The position numbers and the translations under genes were made by a program. A stretch of 64,000 nt of DNA, taken from the NCBI RefSeq assembly GCF_000092245.1, contig NC_014166.1, forward strand, positions 434,001 through 498,000, in the 5' to 3' direction. Position 1 is the first letter of the stretch; every line of letters begins with the position of its first letter. This document shows positions 1 to 8,640 of this stretch, one piece after another. Under the pieces are notes generated by a model. It was not told the DNA's origin and ran no database searches. It saw only the letters and a list, made by a program, of their open reading frames with translations. The stretch is from Arcobacter nitrofigilis DSM 7299 (GTDB lineage Bacteria > Campylobacterota > Campylobacteria > Campylobacterales > Arcobacteraceae).

Positions 1-496
1 TAAGTTTTGTACCACATCCAGCAACACAACATCCACATTCAATACATCTATCTAACTCAAATACAGCATCAGCTACTTCTGGCTCAATAGGCATTTCAAT
101 ATTTGCAATATCTACTTCATGAGAAGAGTGAACCCAAGATTCAACTCTTTTACTCATCTCATCCATCCAAACACCAGTATTTACAGATAAATCTTTGATA
201 AGATTAAATGTAGGAAGAGGAAGTAAAATAATCTCTTTTGGTAGATCTCTTGTTAAAGTTCTACAAGCAAGTTTTGGTCTTCCATTTATCATCATTGCAC
301 AAGAACCACAAATACCAGCTCGACATACAAAGTCAAAGCTCAAACCTGCATCTTGGCTCTCTCTAATTTGAGTAAGGGCAATATAAATTGTCATACTAGG
401 AGCTTCTTGAATTTTAAATTCTTCAAAATAAGCTCTAACATTTTCTTTATCTTGTGGGTCATATCTAAGTATTTTAAAAGTTAGTTCTCTAGACAT
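1..496 (-). CDS. frdB: Fumarate reductase iron-sulfur subunit FrdB (3' end missing)
   Basis: This is the electron-transfer subunit of quinol:fumarate reductase. It carries electrons from the FrdC haems to the FAD in FrdA on the cytoplasmic face of the membrane. About 165 residues are visible before the window edge. The [2Fe-2S] ligands C58, C63, C66 and C78 lie in the CRAGICGSC region and just after it. A second motif, [11 protein letters not shown], near the truncated end supplies the next cluster. The ATG overlaps the frdA stop by one base (TAATG), which indicates translational coupling as the last gene of frdCAB. Homology to succinate dehydrogenase SdhB is possible, but the Wolinella-type FrdC next door favours fumarate reductase. 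Confidence 0.95.
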   Translation of the reverse strand, partial: MSRELTFKILRYDPQDKENVRAYFEEFKIQEAPSMTIYIALTQIRESQDAGLSFDFVCRAGICGSCAMMINGRPKLACRTLTRDLPKEIILLPLPTFNLIKDLSVNTGVWMDEMSKRVESWVHSSHEVDIANIEMPIEPEVADAVFELDRCIECGCCVAGCGTKL

Positions 497-2478
497 TACA
501 AATCTCCTAATCTAATATTTTTTCTTTTATATTCATCTTGAAGTGGAAAAGGCATAAGTTTATCTTGAATTTCATATCTATCTTTACCCTCTAACTCCAT
601 TTTTTCAACCATTTCATCAACTTCATTTTGTCTTATAGCACTAATTGGATTTTCTATTAAATTACCTTTTGCTCCATATCCTCTAAATCCAGGAGGTATT
701 TCCATTTTCATAATATCTAATGGTTCATACTCAACTGTTGGCATAGTATCTCCTTCTTTCCATGAAGTAAGAGTTCTTTTTAACCAATTTGCATCATCTC
801 TTTTAGGATAATCTTCTCTTGTATGTGCCCCTCTAGATTCAGTTCTATCAAGTGCACCTTTTGCAACACAAAGAGCTACTTTTAACATCATTGGAACTCT
901 ATATGCCTCTTCAAGTTCTGGATTTGCAGTAAGTTGTTTATTTCTTACAGCTACATTTTTAGATTTGATATATAACTCTTCAAGCTCTTTTACTGCTTTT
1001 TCTAAACCTTCTCCATCTCTAAAAATTCCAACATAATCTTGCATAATTTTTTTCATTCTATTTTTGATTTTAAATACATCATCTCCACTATTTTTAGAAA
1101 CTAAGTTTTTCATATAAGCTTCTTTTTCATGGACAAATTTCTCAATAACATCTGTTTGAATATCTATTTGAGTATTTATACAATAATCTGCAAAGTAATT
1201 CCCAACAATCATACCAGCAACAACTGTTTCAGAAACAGAATTTCCTCCAAGTCTATTGAATCCATGCATATCCCAACAAGCAGCTTCTCCACAAGAAAAT
1301 AATCCTTGTAAAGTTTGTGATTCTCCTGTTGGTTTTGTTCTAATACCACCCATAGAGTAATGTTGCATAGGGTGAACTGGTGCCCAACCTTTTTGACCTT
1401 CATCAGCTGGATCTATTCCTGCAAATGATTCACAAATCTCTTGAACATCTCTTAGATTTTTTTCAATATGCTCTCTTCCTAAAATAGAAATATCTAACCA
1501 AAGGTGGGTTCCATAAACTGAATCAATACCTTTACCTTTTCTCATATGTTCCATCATTCTTCTAGATACAACATCTCTTGAAGCTAGATCTTTTTTCTCA
1601 GGTTCATAATCTGGCATAAATCTATGTCCATCAACATCCCTTAGAACACCACCATCACCACGACAACCTTCAGTTAATAAAATACCTGATGGGAAAAGTG
1701 GAGTAGGGTGGAATTGCACAGCTTCCATATTTCCGAGTTTTGCAATACCTGTTTCTAAAGCAATAGCAGTTCCTATACCCTCACAAATAACAGCATTAGT
1801 TGTGATTTCATAAATTCTTCCATATCCACCAGTTGCTATTAAAGTACCTTTTGAAACATAAGCTACAATATCACCAGTAATTAAATCTCTAACAATAGCA
1901 CCATAACATTTATTATTGTGGTGAATTAATCCAATTGCTTCTTTTCTATCTTCAATATTTACATTTAATTTTAAAGATTCATTTGCAACGGCGAAAAGCA
2001 TAGTATGACCTGTTGCATCAGAGGTATAACAGGTTCTCCATTTTTTTGTACCACCAAAGTCTCTTGAGTTGATTAAACCATGTTTATCATCTTCTTCAAA
2101 TATGTTAGTTTTTTTTGTATTGATAACTGCTTCATGGTTTCCTTTTTTGATTCTAGACCAAGGCACACCCCAAGCTGCAAGTTCACGAATTGCTTTTGGT
2201 GCAGTTGTAACAAACATTCTTGCTACTTCTTGATCACATCCCCAATCGCTTCCTTTTACTGTATCACTAAAGTGTACATCTTCATTATCACCTTCACTCA
2301 TTTTTGCATTACCAAGACTAGCTTGCATACCACCTTGAGCTGCTGCACTGTGAGATCTTTTAACTGGAACTAAACTTAAAACTGTTGTACTTAAACCTTT
2401 TTGTGCAGCTGCAACTGCTGACCGAAGTCCTGCAAGACCTCCACCAATTACTAGTGCATCACAATATTTAATTTTCAT
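496..2478 (-). CDS. frdA: Fumarate reductase flavoprotein subunit FrdA
   Basis: This catalytic subunit reduces fumarate to succinate, or runs in reverse, as the terminal step of anaerobic menaquinol oxidation. At 660 residues it has normal family length. The N-terminal FAD-binding glycine motif is at about residues 11-17. H43, in the SHSAAAQGG segment, is the expected covalent FAD attachment site. The FAD/fumarate-binding core fills the first two thirds, and the C-terminal helical domain ends in a basic tail. It lies 10 bp after frdC and overlaps frdB by one base, so the three are one operon. The assignment is secure at the level of FrdA/SdhA. The choice of Frd rests on the Wolinella-type FrdC. 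Confidence 0.97.
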   Translation of the reverse strand: MKIKYCDALVIGGGLAGLRSAVAAAQKGLSTTVLSLVPVKRSHSAAAQGGMQASLGNAKMSEGDNEDVHFSDTVKGSDWGCDQEVARMFVTTAPKAIRELAAWGVPWSRIKKGNHEAVINTKKTNIFEEDDKHGLINSRDFGGTKKWRTCYTSDATGHTMLFAVANESLKLNVNIEDRKEAIGLIHHNNKCYGAIVRDLITGDIVAYVSKGTLIATGGYGRIYEITTNAVICEGIGTAIALETGIAKLGNMEAVQFHPTPLFPSGILLTEGCRGDGGVLRDVDGHRFMPDYEPEKKDLASRDVVSRRMMEHMRKGKGIDSVYGTHLWLDISILGREHIEKNLRDVQEICESFAGIDPADEGQKGWAPVHPMQHYSMGGIRTKPTGESQTLQGLFSCGEAACWDMHGFNRLGGNSVSETVVAGMIVGNYFADYCINTQIDIQTDVIEKFVHEKEAYMKNLVSKNSGDDVFKIKNRMKKIMQDYVGIFRDGEGLEKAVKELEELYIKSKNVAVRNKQLTANPELEEAYRVPMMLKVALCVAKGALDRTESRGAHTREDYPKRDDANWLKRTLTSWKEGDTMPTVEYEPLDIMKMEIPPGFRGYGAKGNLIENPISAIRQNEVDEMVEKMELEGKDRYEIQDKLMPFPLQDEYKRKNIRLGDL

Positions 2479-2488
2479 ATTAAAACCT

Positions 2489-3256
2489 TTATTTTTTCAT
2501 TAGTTGTATAGAATCATTAGGATTATATTTCATAGGTGCATGGTCAATTCTGTCCATACCAATTTTTATATAAGCAAATAGTGTTACTACTCCTAAAGTT
2601 AAAAAGAAAATACTTAAAATCTTTTTTGCTTTCATCATTGTTTTTCTTGTCTCTTTAGGATTTTTCCCATCAAACCAACCCCATTTCATAGCTGCACGAT
2701 ACAATCCAATTGAACCGTGAAGCTCAACACAGATTAATAAAACCATATATAAAAGCCACATGTTTTGATTTACTACTCTATATGCACTTGAATATGGACC
2801 AATATTTTCAGGTTGTGTAAACATAATATATAAGTGAATAGTTGCTATGAACATCATAATTAATCCACTTATCCATTGAAACATCCACAATGAAGTGTCA
2901 GAGTGTTTCATCATTTTTGAATGTTCTCTTATTTTTATATATGCTTTATATGAAGTAGGGAATTTTCTAATTCCTAAAAGTGCATGAACAACAAAAATTA
3001 CTGTAATTATTCCTACAAAAATACTTACAATGATTGGAAGTCCACCATCAAATATAAAATCTAGTTCAAACATTTTAGTTATTGTATACATTGCATTTTC
3101 ACCAAAAAGTATTGTTGACACAAAAAACATATGTGCCATCATAAAAATTGCAAGTACAACACCAGATGCAGTTAATGCTTTATCAAGTTTAGCAGGCATT
3201 CTACTTTTATTGCCATCAGGATTCTGTCCTGTATAAGCCTCTATAACTTCATTCAT
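2489..3256 (-). CDS. frdC: Fumarate reductase cytochrome b subunit FrdC (di-haem)
   Basis: This is the membrane anchor of fumarate reductase, with five transmembrane helices and two haem b groups, and it oxidises menaquinol. At 255 residues it is one shorter than the Wolinella succinogenes protein. Histidines H42, H91, H141 and H180 match the Wolinella haem ligands with a constant offset of about two. With the same offset, E64 and E178 match the menaquinol-site glutamate and the E-pathway glutamate described for the Wolinella enzyme. First gene of frdCAB. The upstream gap to trxB holds its promoter. Confidence 0.95.
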   Translation of the reverse strand: MNEVIEAYTGQNPDGNKSRMPAKLDKALTASGVVLAIFMMAHMFFVSTILFGENAMYTITKMFELDFIFDGGLPIIVSIFVGIITVIFVVHALLGIRKFPTSYKAYIKIREHSKMMKHSDTSLWMFQWISGLIMMFIATIHLYIMFTQPENIGPYSSAYRVVNQNMWLLYMVLLICVELHGSIGLYRAAMKWGWFDGKNPKETRKTMMKAKKILSIFFLTLGVVTLFAYIKIGMDRIDHAPMKYNPNDSIQLMKK

Positions 3257-3556
3257 TTTCTCTCCTTAATTGAATTACTTATTCTGAGAAGGAGTTTATA
3301 TCAGGAAAATGTCATTAATATGACTTTATTAAAAAAATATAATATTTTTTATTCAGAAATATTTAATACTTTTAAAATAATAAAAAGTATTATAAGTTTT
3401 CAAAAAGTGAAGATAAACTTAACACACAAAATTAAGTTGATTAAATTAATCTTCTACTTAATAAAAATTGAGTATTATTGTGCCTTTATAAATATATGAT
3501 AATATATAACTATGTGTGATTTTAAAAGTACTTGATAACAAAAAAGGAAAAAAGAA
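3257..3556. promoter_or_regulatory. Divergent frdC/trxB intergenic region
   Basis: This 300-bp gap between divergent genes is very AT-rich and contains no gene I can support. On the minus strand a TGATATAAA-like extended -10 (3303 to 3295) would give frdC a leader of about 30 bases. On the plus strand a TGATAATAT-like element at 3497-3505 could serve trxB. Both calls rest on sequence matches only, and A/T runs give many chance matches. Confidence 0.4.
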
Positions 3557-4486
3557 ATGTTAGATTTAGCGATAATAGGTGGAGGACCAGCAGGGTTAAC
3601 AGCAGGATTGTACGCAACAAGAGGTGGACTAAAAAATGTTACGATGTTTGAGATGGGTATGCCAGGAGGACAAATCACAGGAAGTAGTGAAATAGAGAAT
3701 TACCCAGGACAAGTAGAGATAGTAAGTGGAATGGACTTGATGGAGTCTTGGCCAAAACAAGCTATGAGATTTGGACTAAAACATGAGATGAATCAAGTAT
3801 CAAAAGTAACAAAATCAGGTGATGTGTTTACAGTAGAATTAAGTGATGGAACAAAACAAGAAGCAAAATCAGTATTACTAGCAACAGGATCTGTTCCTAA
3901 AAAAGGTGGATTCAAAGGAGAGAAAGAACTTTTCGGAAGAGGAGTATCAACTTGTGCCACTTGTGATGGGTTCTTCTATAAAAATAAAGAAGTAGCAGTA
4001 ATAGGAGGAGGAGACTCAGCCTTAGAAGAAGCAGTTTACCTAGCAAAGATGTGTTCAAAAGTATACTTAGTTCATAGAAGAGATACATATAGAGCAGCAC
4101 CAAGTACAATAGAACATATGAAAGCTTGTGAGAATATAGAAGAAGTAACAAATGTAATAGTAGAAGAAGTATACGGTGATGCCTCAGGAGTACTAGGATT
4201 AAAAGTAAAAAGTAAAGAGACAGGTGAGATAAGAGATTTAGAAGTACCAGGAGTATTTACGTTCGTAGGAAGAGATGTATTAAGTGATAGCTTAAAACAA
4301 GATGATGGAAGTTACCTATGTGAAGTAAATGAAGCAACAGAAGTAGTGGTAGACTTAAAGATGAGAACAAATGTACCCGGACTATATGCCGCAGGAGATG
4401 TAAGAATCGATGCAGCAAAACAAGTAGTATGTGCAGCTGCTGATGGTGCTACTGCTGCTGTTAATATTATTGAATTTTTAGGATAA
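3557..4486 (+). CDS. trxB: Thioredoxin reductase TrxB
   Basis: This NADPH-dependent FAD enzyme reduces thioredoxin in the cytoplasm. At 309 residues it has normal length. The FAD-binding GGGPAG motif is at residues 8-13, the redox-active CATC at residues 133-136, an NADPH-binding GGGDSA motif follows at about 151, and the C-terminal FAD motif GLYAAGD ends the protein. The start has an AAGGAAAAAAG ribosome-binding site. Codon use is odd: almost all third positions are A (GTA, GCA, AGA, GGA, CTA) until about 4434. After that the last 15 or so codons switch to T-ending forms like the neighbouring genes. dapB follows 6 bp later. Confidence 0.96.
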   Translation: MLDLAIIGGGPAGLTAGLYATRGGLKNVTMFEMGMPGGQITGSSEIENYPGQVEIVSGMDLMESWPKQAMRFGLKHEMNQVSKVTKSGDVFTVELSDGTKQEAKSVLLATGSVPKKGGFKGEKELFGRGVSTCATCDGFFYKNKEVAVIGGGDSALEEAVYLAKMCSKVYLVHRRDTYRAAPSTIEHMKACENIEEVTNVIVEEVYGDASGVLGLKVKSKETGEIRDLEVPGVFTFVGRDVLSDSLKQDDGSYLCEVNEATEVVVDLKMRTNVPGLYAAGDVRIDAAKQVVCAAADGATAAVNIIEFLG

Positions 4487-4492
4487 ACAAAT

Positions 4493-5266
4493 ATGATAAA
4501 TGTAGGTATACTAGGTAGTACAGGAAGAGTTGGTTCCCTTTTAATAGATGATTTACAAAATGATGAGCAAGTGAAATTAAGTGCTTGTCATGTTTCTAAT
4601 AAATTGAATAAAACTGTTCCCCAAGGTACAGTTGTAACAAATGATATAAATACACTTTTAGAAAGTTCTGATGTTGTTATAGATTTTTCAGTACCAGCTG
4701 CAACAGAGCTTCTTCTTACTGAAGTTATTGAAGGTAAAAATAAAAAACCTTTAGTAATAGCAACTACTGGATTTTCTAAGCATCAACAAAATTTACTTAT
4801 AGAGGCTAGTAAACTAGTACCTATTTTATATGCTACTAATATGAGTTTAGGCGTTGCAGTTTTAAATAAACTTGTTTCTCTTGCTTCTAAAACATTAAAA
4901 GATTTTGATATAGAAATTGTGGAACAACACCATAGAAATAAAGTTGATTCTCCTTCAGGTACAGCTTTAACACTTGCAGAACATGCAGCAAGTGCAAGGG
5001 ATTTAAATCTTGATGATGTAAGAGTTTCAGGAAGAGATGGTATTATTGGTGCAAGATCTAAAGATGAGATTGCAGTTATGAGTTTAAGAGGTGGAGATAT
5101 TGTTGGACGTCACACTGTTGGCTTATACAATGAGGGTGAATTTATTGAATTAAATCACACAGCAACTTCTAGAAATACTTTTTCAAAAGGTGCTATAAAA
5201 GCTGCTAAATGGTTAGTGAATAAAGAAGCTGGTTTATACTCAATAAATGATTGTTTAGGTCTATAA
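4493..5266 (+). CDS. dapB: 4-hydroxy-tetrahydrodipicolinate reductase DapB
   Basis: DapB performs the NAD(P)H-dependent reduction in the lysine and meso-diaminopimelate pathway and so supplies peptidoglycan precursor. The N-terminal Rossmann motif GSTGRVG is at residues 8-14. The catalytic and substrate region EQHHRNKVDSPSGTA spans about 144-158, with H146/H147 and K150. At 257 residues it has family length. It lies 6 bp after trxB and 9 bp before purF, so the three genes are probably co-transcribed although their pathways are unrelated. Confidence 0.96.
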   Translation: MINVGILGSTGRVGSLLIDDLQNDEQVKLSACHVSNKLNKTVPQGTVVTNDINTLLESSDVVIDFSVPAATELLLTEVIEGKNKKPLVIATTGFSKHQQNLLIEASKLVPILYATNMSLGVAVLNKLVSLASKTLKDFDIEIVEQHHRNKVDSPSGTALTLAEHAASARDLNLDDVRVSGRDGIIGARSKDEIAVMSLRGGDIVGRHTVGLYNEGEFIELNHTATSRNTFSKGAIKAAKWLVNKEAGLYSINDCLGL

Positions 5267-5275
5267 GGAAATAAT

Positions 5276-6625
5276 ATGTGCGCAATAGTTGGAATTTTTG
5301 GTAATGAAAAAGCTTCTAGGTTAGCCTCTTTGGCTCTATTTTCTATGCAACATAGAGGACAAGAAGCAACGGGAATATCTTCATCAAGTGATGGTAAAAT
5401 TTATACAATTAAAAACAGAGGATTGGTTTCTGAAGTTTTTGATAATAATGCTTTAGAGTATCTAAAAGGTAACATGGCAATAGGTCATAATAGATATTCA
5501 ACTGCTGGAGGAGATTCTATTTTAGATGCTCAACCAGTTTTTGCAAAATATAAATTAGGTGAAATATCAATAGTACACAATGGAAACCTAATTAACAAAA
5601 AAGCTGTGAGACAAGAATTAATTGATAATGGTGCTATTTTTCAAACAGGAATGGATACTGAGAATCTTGTTCATTTAATTGCTAAGAATTCAAAAGATAG
5701 ATTAAGAGATAGAATAAAAGAGGCTTTAGATAAGACTATTGGAGCATATTGTTTTATAATTCAATCACGTTCAAAACAATTTGTTATAAGAGATAGATAT
5801 GGAATTAGACCACTATCAATTGGAAAACTAAAATCTGGTGGATACATAGTTGCTAGTGAAACTTGTGCTTTTGATTTAGTTGATGCAGAGTTTATTAGAG
5901 ATGTAAGACCAGGTGAAATGCTTATTTTTAGTGAAAAAGTAGAAGAACCAGAATCAATCCAATTATATGAACCAGAATATAGACCTTGTGCTTTTGAATA
6001 TGTATATTTTGCAAGACCAGATTCAGTAATTGATGGTAAAAGTGTATATAAAGCAAGAGAAGATATGGGGAAAACTTTAGCTATTAATGATAGAGGAAAT
6101 GATATCAAAATAGATATGGTTATTCCAGTACCTGATTCAGGTGTTCCAGCAGCCATTGGTTATGCAGCAGAAAGTGGAATTCCTTTTGAACTTGGGATTA
6201 TTAGAAATCACTATGTTGGAAGAACATTTATTGAGCCAACACAAGAGATGAGAGACTTAAAAGTGAAAATGAAACTATCTCCTATGAAATCACTAATTGC
6301 AGGAAAATCATTACTTGTAATTGATGATTCTATTGTAAGAGGAACTACATCTAGAAGAATAGTAAAAATTTTAAAAGAAGCAGGGGCTAAAGAGGTTCAT
6401 TTTAGAGTTGCAAGTCCAGAGATTAAATTCCCTTGTTATTATGGAATTGATACACCTACAAAAGAAGAGTTAATCTCACATCGTATGAATAAAGAAGAGA
6501 TTAGAGAACATATCCAAGCTGATACTTTAGAATATCTTTCAATAGAAGATTTAAAGAACTCTATTGGAAATGATAGAAACTATGCCTTAGAAAGTTTTGA
6601 TGGTGACTATTTCGTTACAAAATAA
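5276..6625 (+). CDS. purF: Amidophosphoribosyltransferase PurF
   Basis: PurF makes 5-phosphoribosylamine from PRPP and glutamine, the first committed step of purine synthesis. The sequence begins MCAIVGIFG, so removal of Met exposes the Ntn-hydrolase nucleophile C2. The N-terminal glutaminase domain covers roughly residues 2-230. The phosphoribosyltransferase domain follows, with the PRPP loop LLVIDDSIVRGTTS at about 347-360. At 449 residues it is slightly short but complete. Its 3' end overlaps the possible start of the next gene by about 26 bases. Confidence 0.96.
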   Translation: MCAIVGIFGNEKASRLASLALFSMQHRGQEATGISSSSDGKIYTIKNRGLVSEVFDNNALEYLKGNMAIGHNRYSTAGGDSILDAQPVFAKYKLGEISIVHNGNLINKKAVRQELIDNGAIFQTGMDTENLVHLIAKNSKDRLRDRIKEALDKTIGAYCFIIQSRSKQFVIRDRYGIRPLSIGKLKSGGYIVASETCAFDLVDAEFIRDVRPGEMLIFSEKVEEPESIQLYEPEYRPCAFEYVYFARPDSVIDGKSVYKAREDMGKTLAINDRGNDIKIDMVIPVPDSGVPAAIGYAAESGIPFELGIIRNHYVGRTFIEPTQEMRDLKVKMKLSPMKSLIAGKSLLVIDDSIVRGTTSRRIVKILKEAGAKEVHFRVASPEIKFPCYYGIDTPTKEELISHRMNKEEIREHIQADTLEYLSIEDLKNSIGNDRNYALESFDGDYFVTK

Positions 6626-7601
6626 TAAGACAAAACAAAAAAAATCTTTAGAAGAGCTACTTACTATTGGGAAATATTTCCGTAGTAAGTTTGGTGAAAC
6701 TATTTATAAAGTTCCAATCTCAATATCTGGTTTTACCTGTCCAAATATTGATGGAACTGTAGCAAAAGGTGGTTGTAGCTTTTGTGAAAATGACTCTTTT
6801 TCTCCCAACTTACAAGAGAAGAAAACAAAATTTAAATTACACCCATCAAATCCATCAAATCCTTATTTAGATAGACAATTAAAACAATTAGAAATGCAAT
6901 TTAATGCCACAAAAGAAAGGCTTGGAAATAAATTTGGTACAAAAAAATTTATAGTTTATTTTCAATCTTTTACAAATACATATGCTCCTTTTGAGACTTT
7001 AAAAGCTCTTTATACAAAAGCTTTATCTTTTGAAAATGTAATTGGCTTAAGTATTGGAACAAGAACTGATTGTGTAACAGATGAGATATTGGATTATTTA
7101 GCCACTTTATCAAAAGAAAAAGAGATTTGGATAGAGTATGGAATACAATCTTTTTATGATGAAACTTTAGAAAAGATAAATAGAGGTGATACCTCTGCTA
7201 ATATTAAAAAATGGATTAAGAAGTCAAAAGAAAAGGGACTAAATGTTTGTGGACATTTGATTTATGGATTACCAAATGAAACTCAAGAGATGATGTTTGA
7301 GACATTAAGACAAACAATTGAGTTAGATATTGATTCTATAAAGTTTCATCCTTTGTATGTGGTTAAAAATACACTTTTAACAAATGAATATAAAAAGGGA
7401 AGATTTACTCCTATAAGTGAAGAACTATATATAGATACAGTTGTAAAATCAATAAAAATGCTTCCTAGAAATATTTCAATTCAAAGAATAACAGCTGGAA
7501 TTTCTGATGATAGTTTATTAGCTCCTCAATGGTGCAAAGATAAACATACACAAATACAAAAGATAAAAAAAGCTTTAATAAAAGAGGGATTGAGATATTA
7601 A
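6600..7601 (+). CDS. YhcC/TIGR01212-type radical SAM protein
   Basis: This is a predicted cytoplasmic radical S-adenosylmethionine enzyme of the YhcC family, whose substrate is not known to me. Cluster cysteines lie in the segment TCPNIDGTVAKGGCSFC. The spacing is Cys-X11-Cys-X2-Cys, which this family uses in place of the standard CX3CX2C. The conserved GTRTDCVTD and GLPNET segments, typical of the TIM-barrel, follow. Start choice: ATG at 6600 is preceded in frame by a TTG at 6597. Both lie inside the end of purF, so translation is probably coupled. A perfect inverted repeat overlaps its stop codon. Confidence 0.85.
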   Translation: MVTISLQNNKTKQKKSLEELLTIGKYFRSKFGETIYKVPISISGFTCPNIDGTVAKGGCSFCENDSFSPNLQEKKTKFKLHPSNPSNPYLDRQLKQLEMQFNATKERLGNKFGTKKFIVYFQSFTNTYAPFETLKALYTKALSFENVIGLSIGTRTDCVTDEILDYLATLSKEKEIWIEYGIQSFYDETLEKINRGDTSANIKKWIKKSKEKGLNVCGHLIYGLPNETQEMMFETLRQTIELDIDSIKFHPLYVVKNTLLTNEYKKGRFTPISEELYIDTVVKSIKMLPRNISIQRITAGISDDSLLAPQWCKDKHTQIQKIKKALIKEGLRY

Positions 7602-7628
7602 TTTGTATCTTTAAAAGATACAAATTAA
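7598..7628. terminator. Bidirectional terminator hairpin
   Basis: A perfect 15-base inverted repeat (7598-7612 with 7614-7628, one central base) lies between the convergent radical SAM and LysR genes. It includes both stop codons. The arms begin TTAATTTGTATC and are flanked by T and A tracts suitable for termination in both directions. Confidence 0.75.
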
Positions 7629-8524
7629 CTTTTGATTTTGAGAAGATAGTCAACTACATTTTCTATAAAAGCATCATGTTTTCTATCTTTTCTATAGGCA
7701 ATATATAGTTTTCTAGTCATTCTACTATTTCCTATTCTTGATTCAAATAAGGTATTTGATTTTAAAAGTGAATCAATAGCATTTCTTGATACTATAGAAA
7801 CAGTTGGTGTCCCTGTAATCTCAGAGTGTAAAACAGTTTGAATGATTGTTGTAGCACTTGTAACTTCACTTGTAATATCAAATTGGTCACAGTCTGGAAA
7901 ATTTTCTTTATCAAGGTTTTCTTTAAATATCATTCTGGTATTTGAATCAGGATTTCTACAAACCCATTTATAAGATAACAAATCTTCAGGTTTAGCCCGT
8001 GCTGGAAGTTTTTGATTTGAAAATATTACAATCTCATCTTCCATCCATTCTCTATAAATAATATCATCATTAGTAATGTAGTTTTCAACTAGGGCAATAT
8101 CGATTTTTTTATCTAATAAATCTGCTATAGTCTTATGGGAAACAGAGACGTTTATAGAGACATCATTGTGAATATCTCTTTTTAATTGATTTAAAAATCG
8201 TGGAAGAATATAGTTACCTATGATAAATGAAGCCCCAAACATAAATGTAACATCTTTGTTCATTATTTTTAATAATTCTTTTTCACAATTGCTTACAGTT
8301 CGTTCAATTTTTTGAGCGATATTATAAAGCATCTCACCTTCTTTGGTTACTTTAATGCCATTTTTCTTTCTATCAAGTAATTGTACTTCTAAATATTCTT
8401 CTATAAACTTCATCTGCTGCGTAACAGCAGGTTGTGAAATACCAAGCTTAGCAGAAGCCTTTGAAAAAGACTTTTCTCTAACAACTGTTAAAAATGTGTT
8501 TACTTTTGCAAAATCATTTAACAT
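7625..8524 (-). CDS. LysR-family transcriptional regulator
   Basis: This is a DNA-binding regulator of 299 residues, the usual LysR length. The N-terminal winged helix-turn-helix (about residues 3-62) shows the family signature FSKASAKLGISQPAVTQQM. The remaining C-terminal part is the periplasmic-binding-protein-like effector domain. The effector and targets cannot be read from the sequence. LysR proteins often control a divergent neighbour, which here is the uvrD-like helicase gene, an unlikely classical target. The gene shares its terminator with the convergent radical SAM gene. CysB, CynR or CbbR-like specificity cannot be assigned. Confidence 0.9.
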   Translation of the reverse strand: MLNDFAKVNTFLTVVREKSFSKASAKLGISQPAVTQQMKFIEEYLEVQLLDRKKNGIKVTKEGEMLYNIAQKIERTVSNCEKELLKIMNKDVTFMFGASFIIGNYILPRFLNQLKRDIHNDVSINVSVSHKTIADLLDKKIDIALVENYITNDDIIYREWMEDEIVIFSNQKLPARAKPEDLLSYKWVCRNPDSNTRMIFKENLDKENFPDCDQFDITSEVTSATTIIQTVLHSEITGTPTVSIVSRNAIDSLLKSNTLFESRIGNSRMTRKLYIAYRKDRKHDAFIENVVDYLLKIKS

Positions 8525-8611
8525 TGATTTGAAACCTTTAATTTTTATTGGGAGTATAATAACATTTATTTATAAACATAAATATTAAAGATTATAATTT
8601 TATTTTATTTT

Positions 8612-8620
8612 TGATATAAT
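8612..8620 (+). promoter_or_regulatory. Extended -10 promoter of the uvrD-like gene
   Basis: TGATATAAT matches the TGnTATAAT extended -10 typical of Campylobacterota sigma-70 promoters. It lies 20 bases before the ATG at 8641, and a GGAG ribosome-binding site (8632-8635) lies between. Confidence 0.7.
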
Positions 8621-8640
8621 AAAAACTAATTGGAGTTAAA

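Noticed and set aside
3912-4151. 79-codon leucine-rich ORF on the minus strand inside trxB
   Set aside because: It is opposite a well-supported gene. Its Leu-rich make-up is a direct result of the A-ending codons on the other strand.
5761-6156. 131-codon ORF opposite purF
   Set aside because: purF is intact and conserved across this region. The antisense ORF has Ser/Pro-rich low complexity and no ribosome-binding site.
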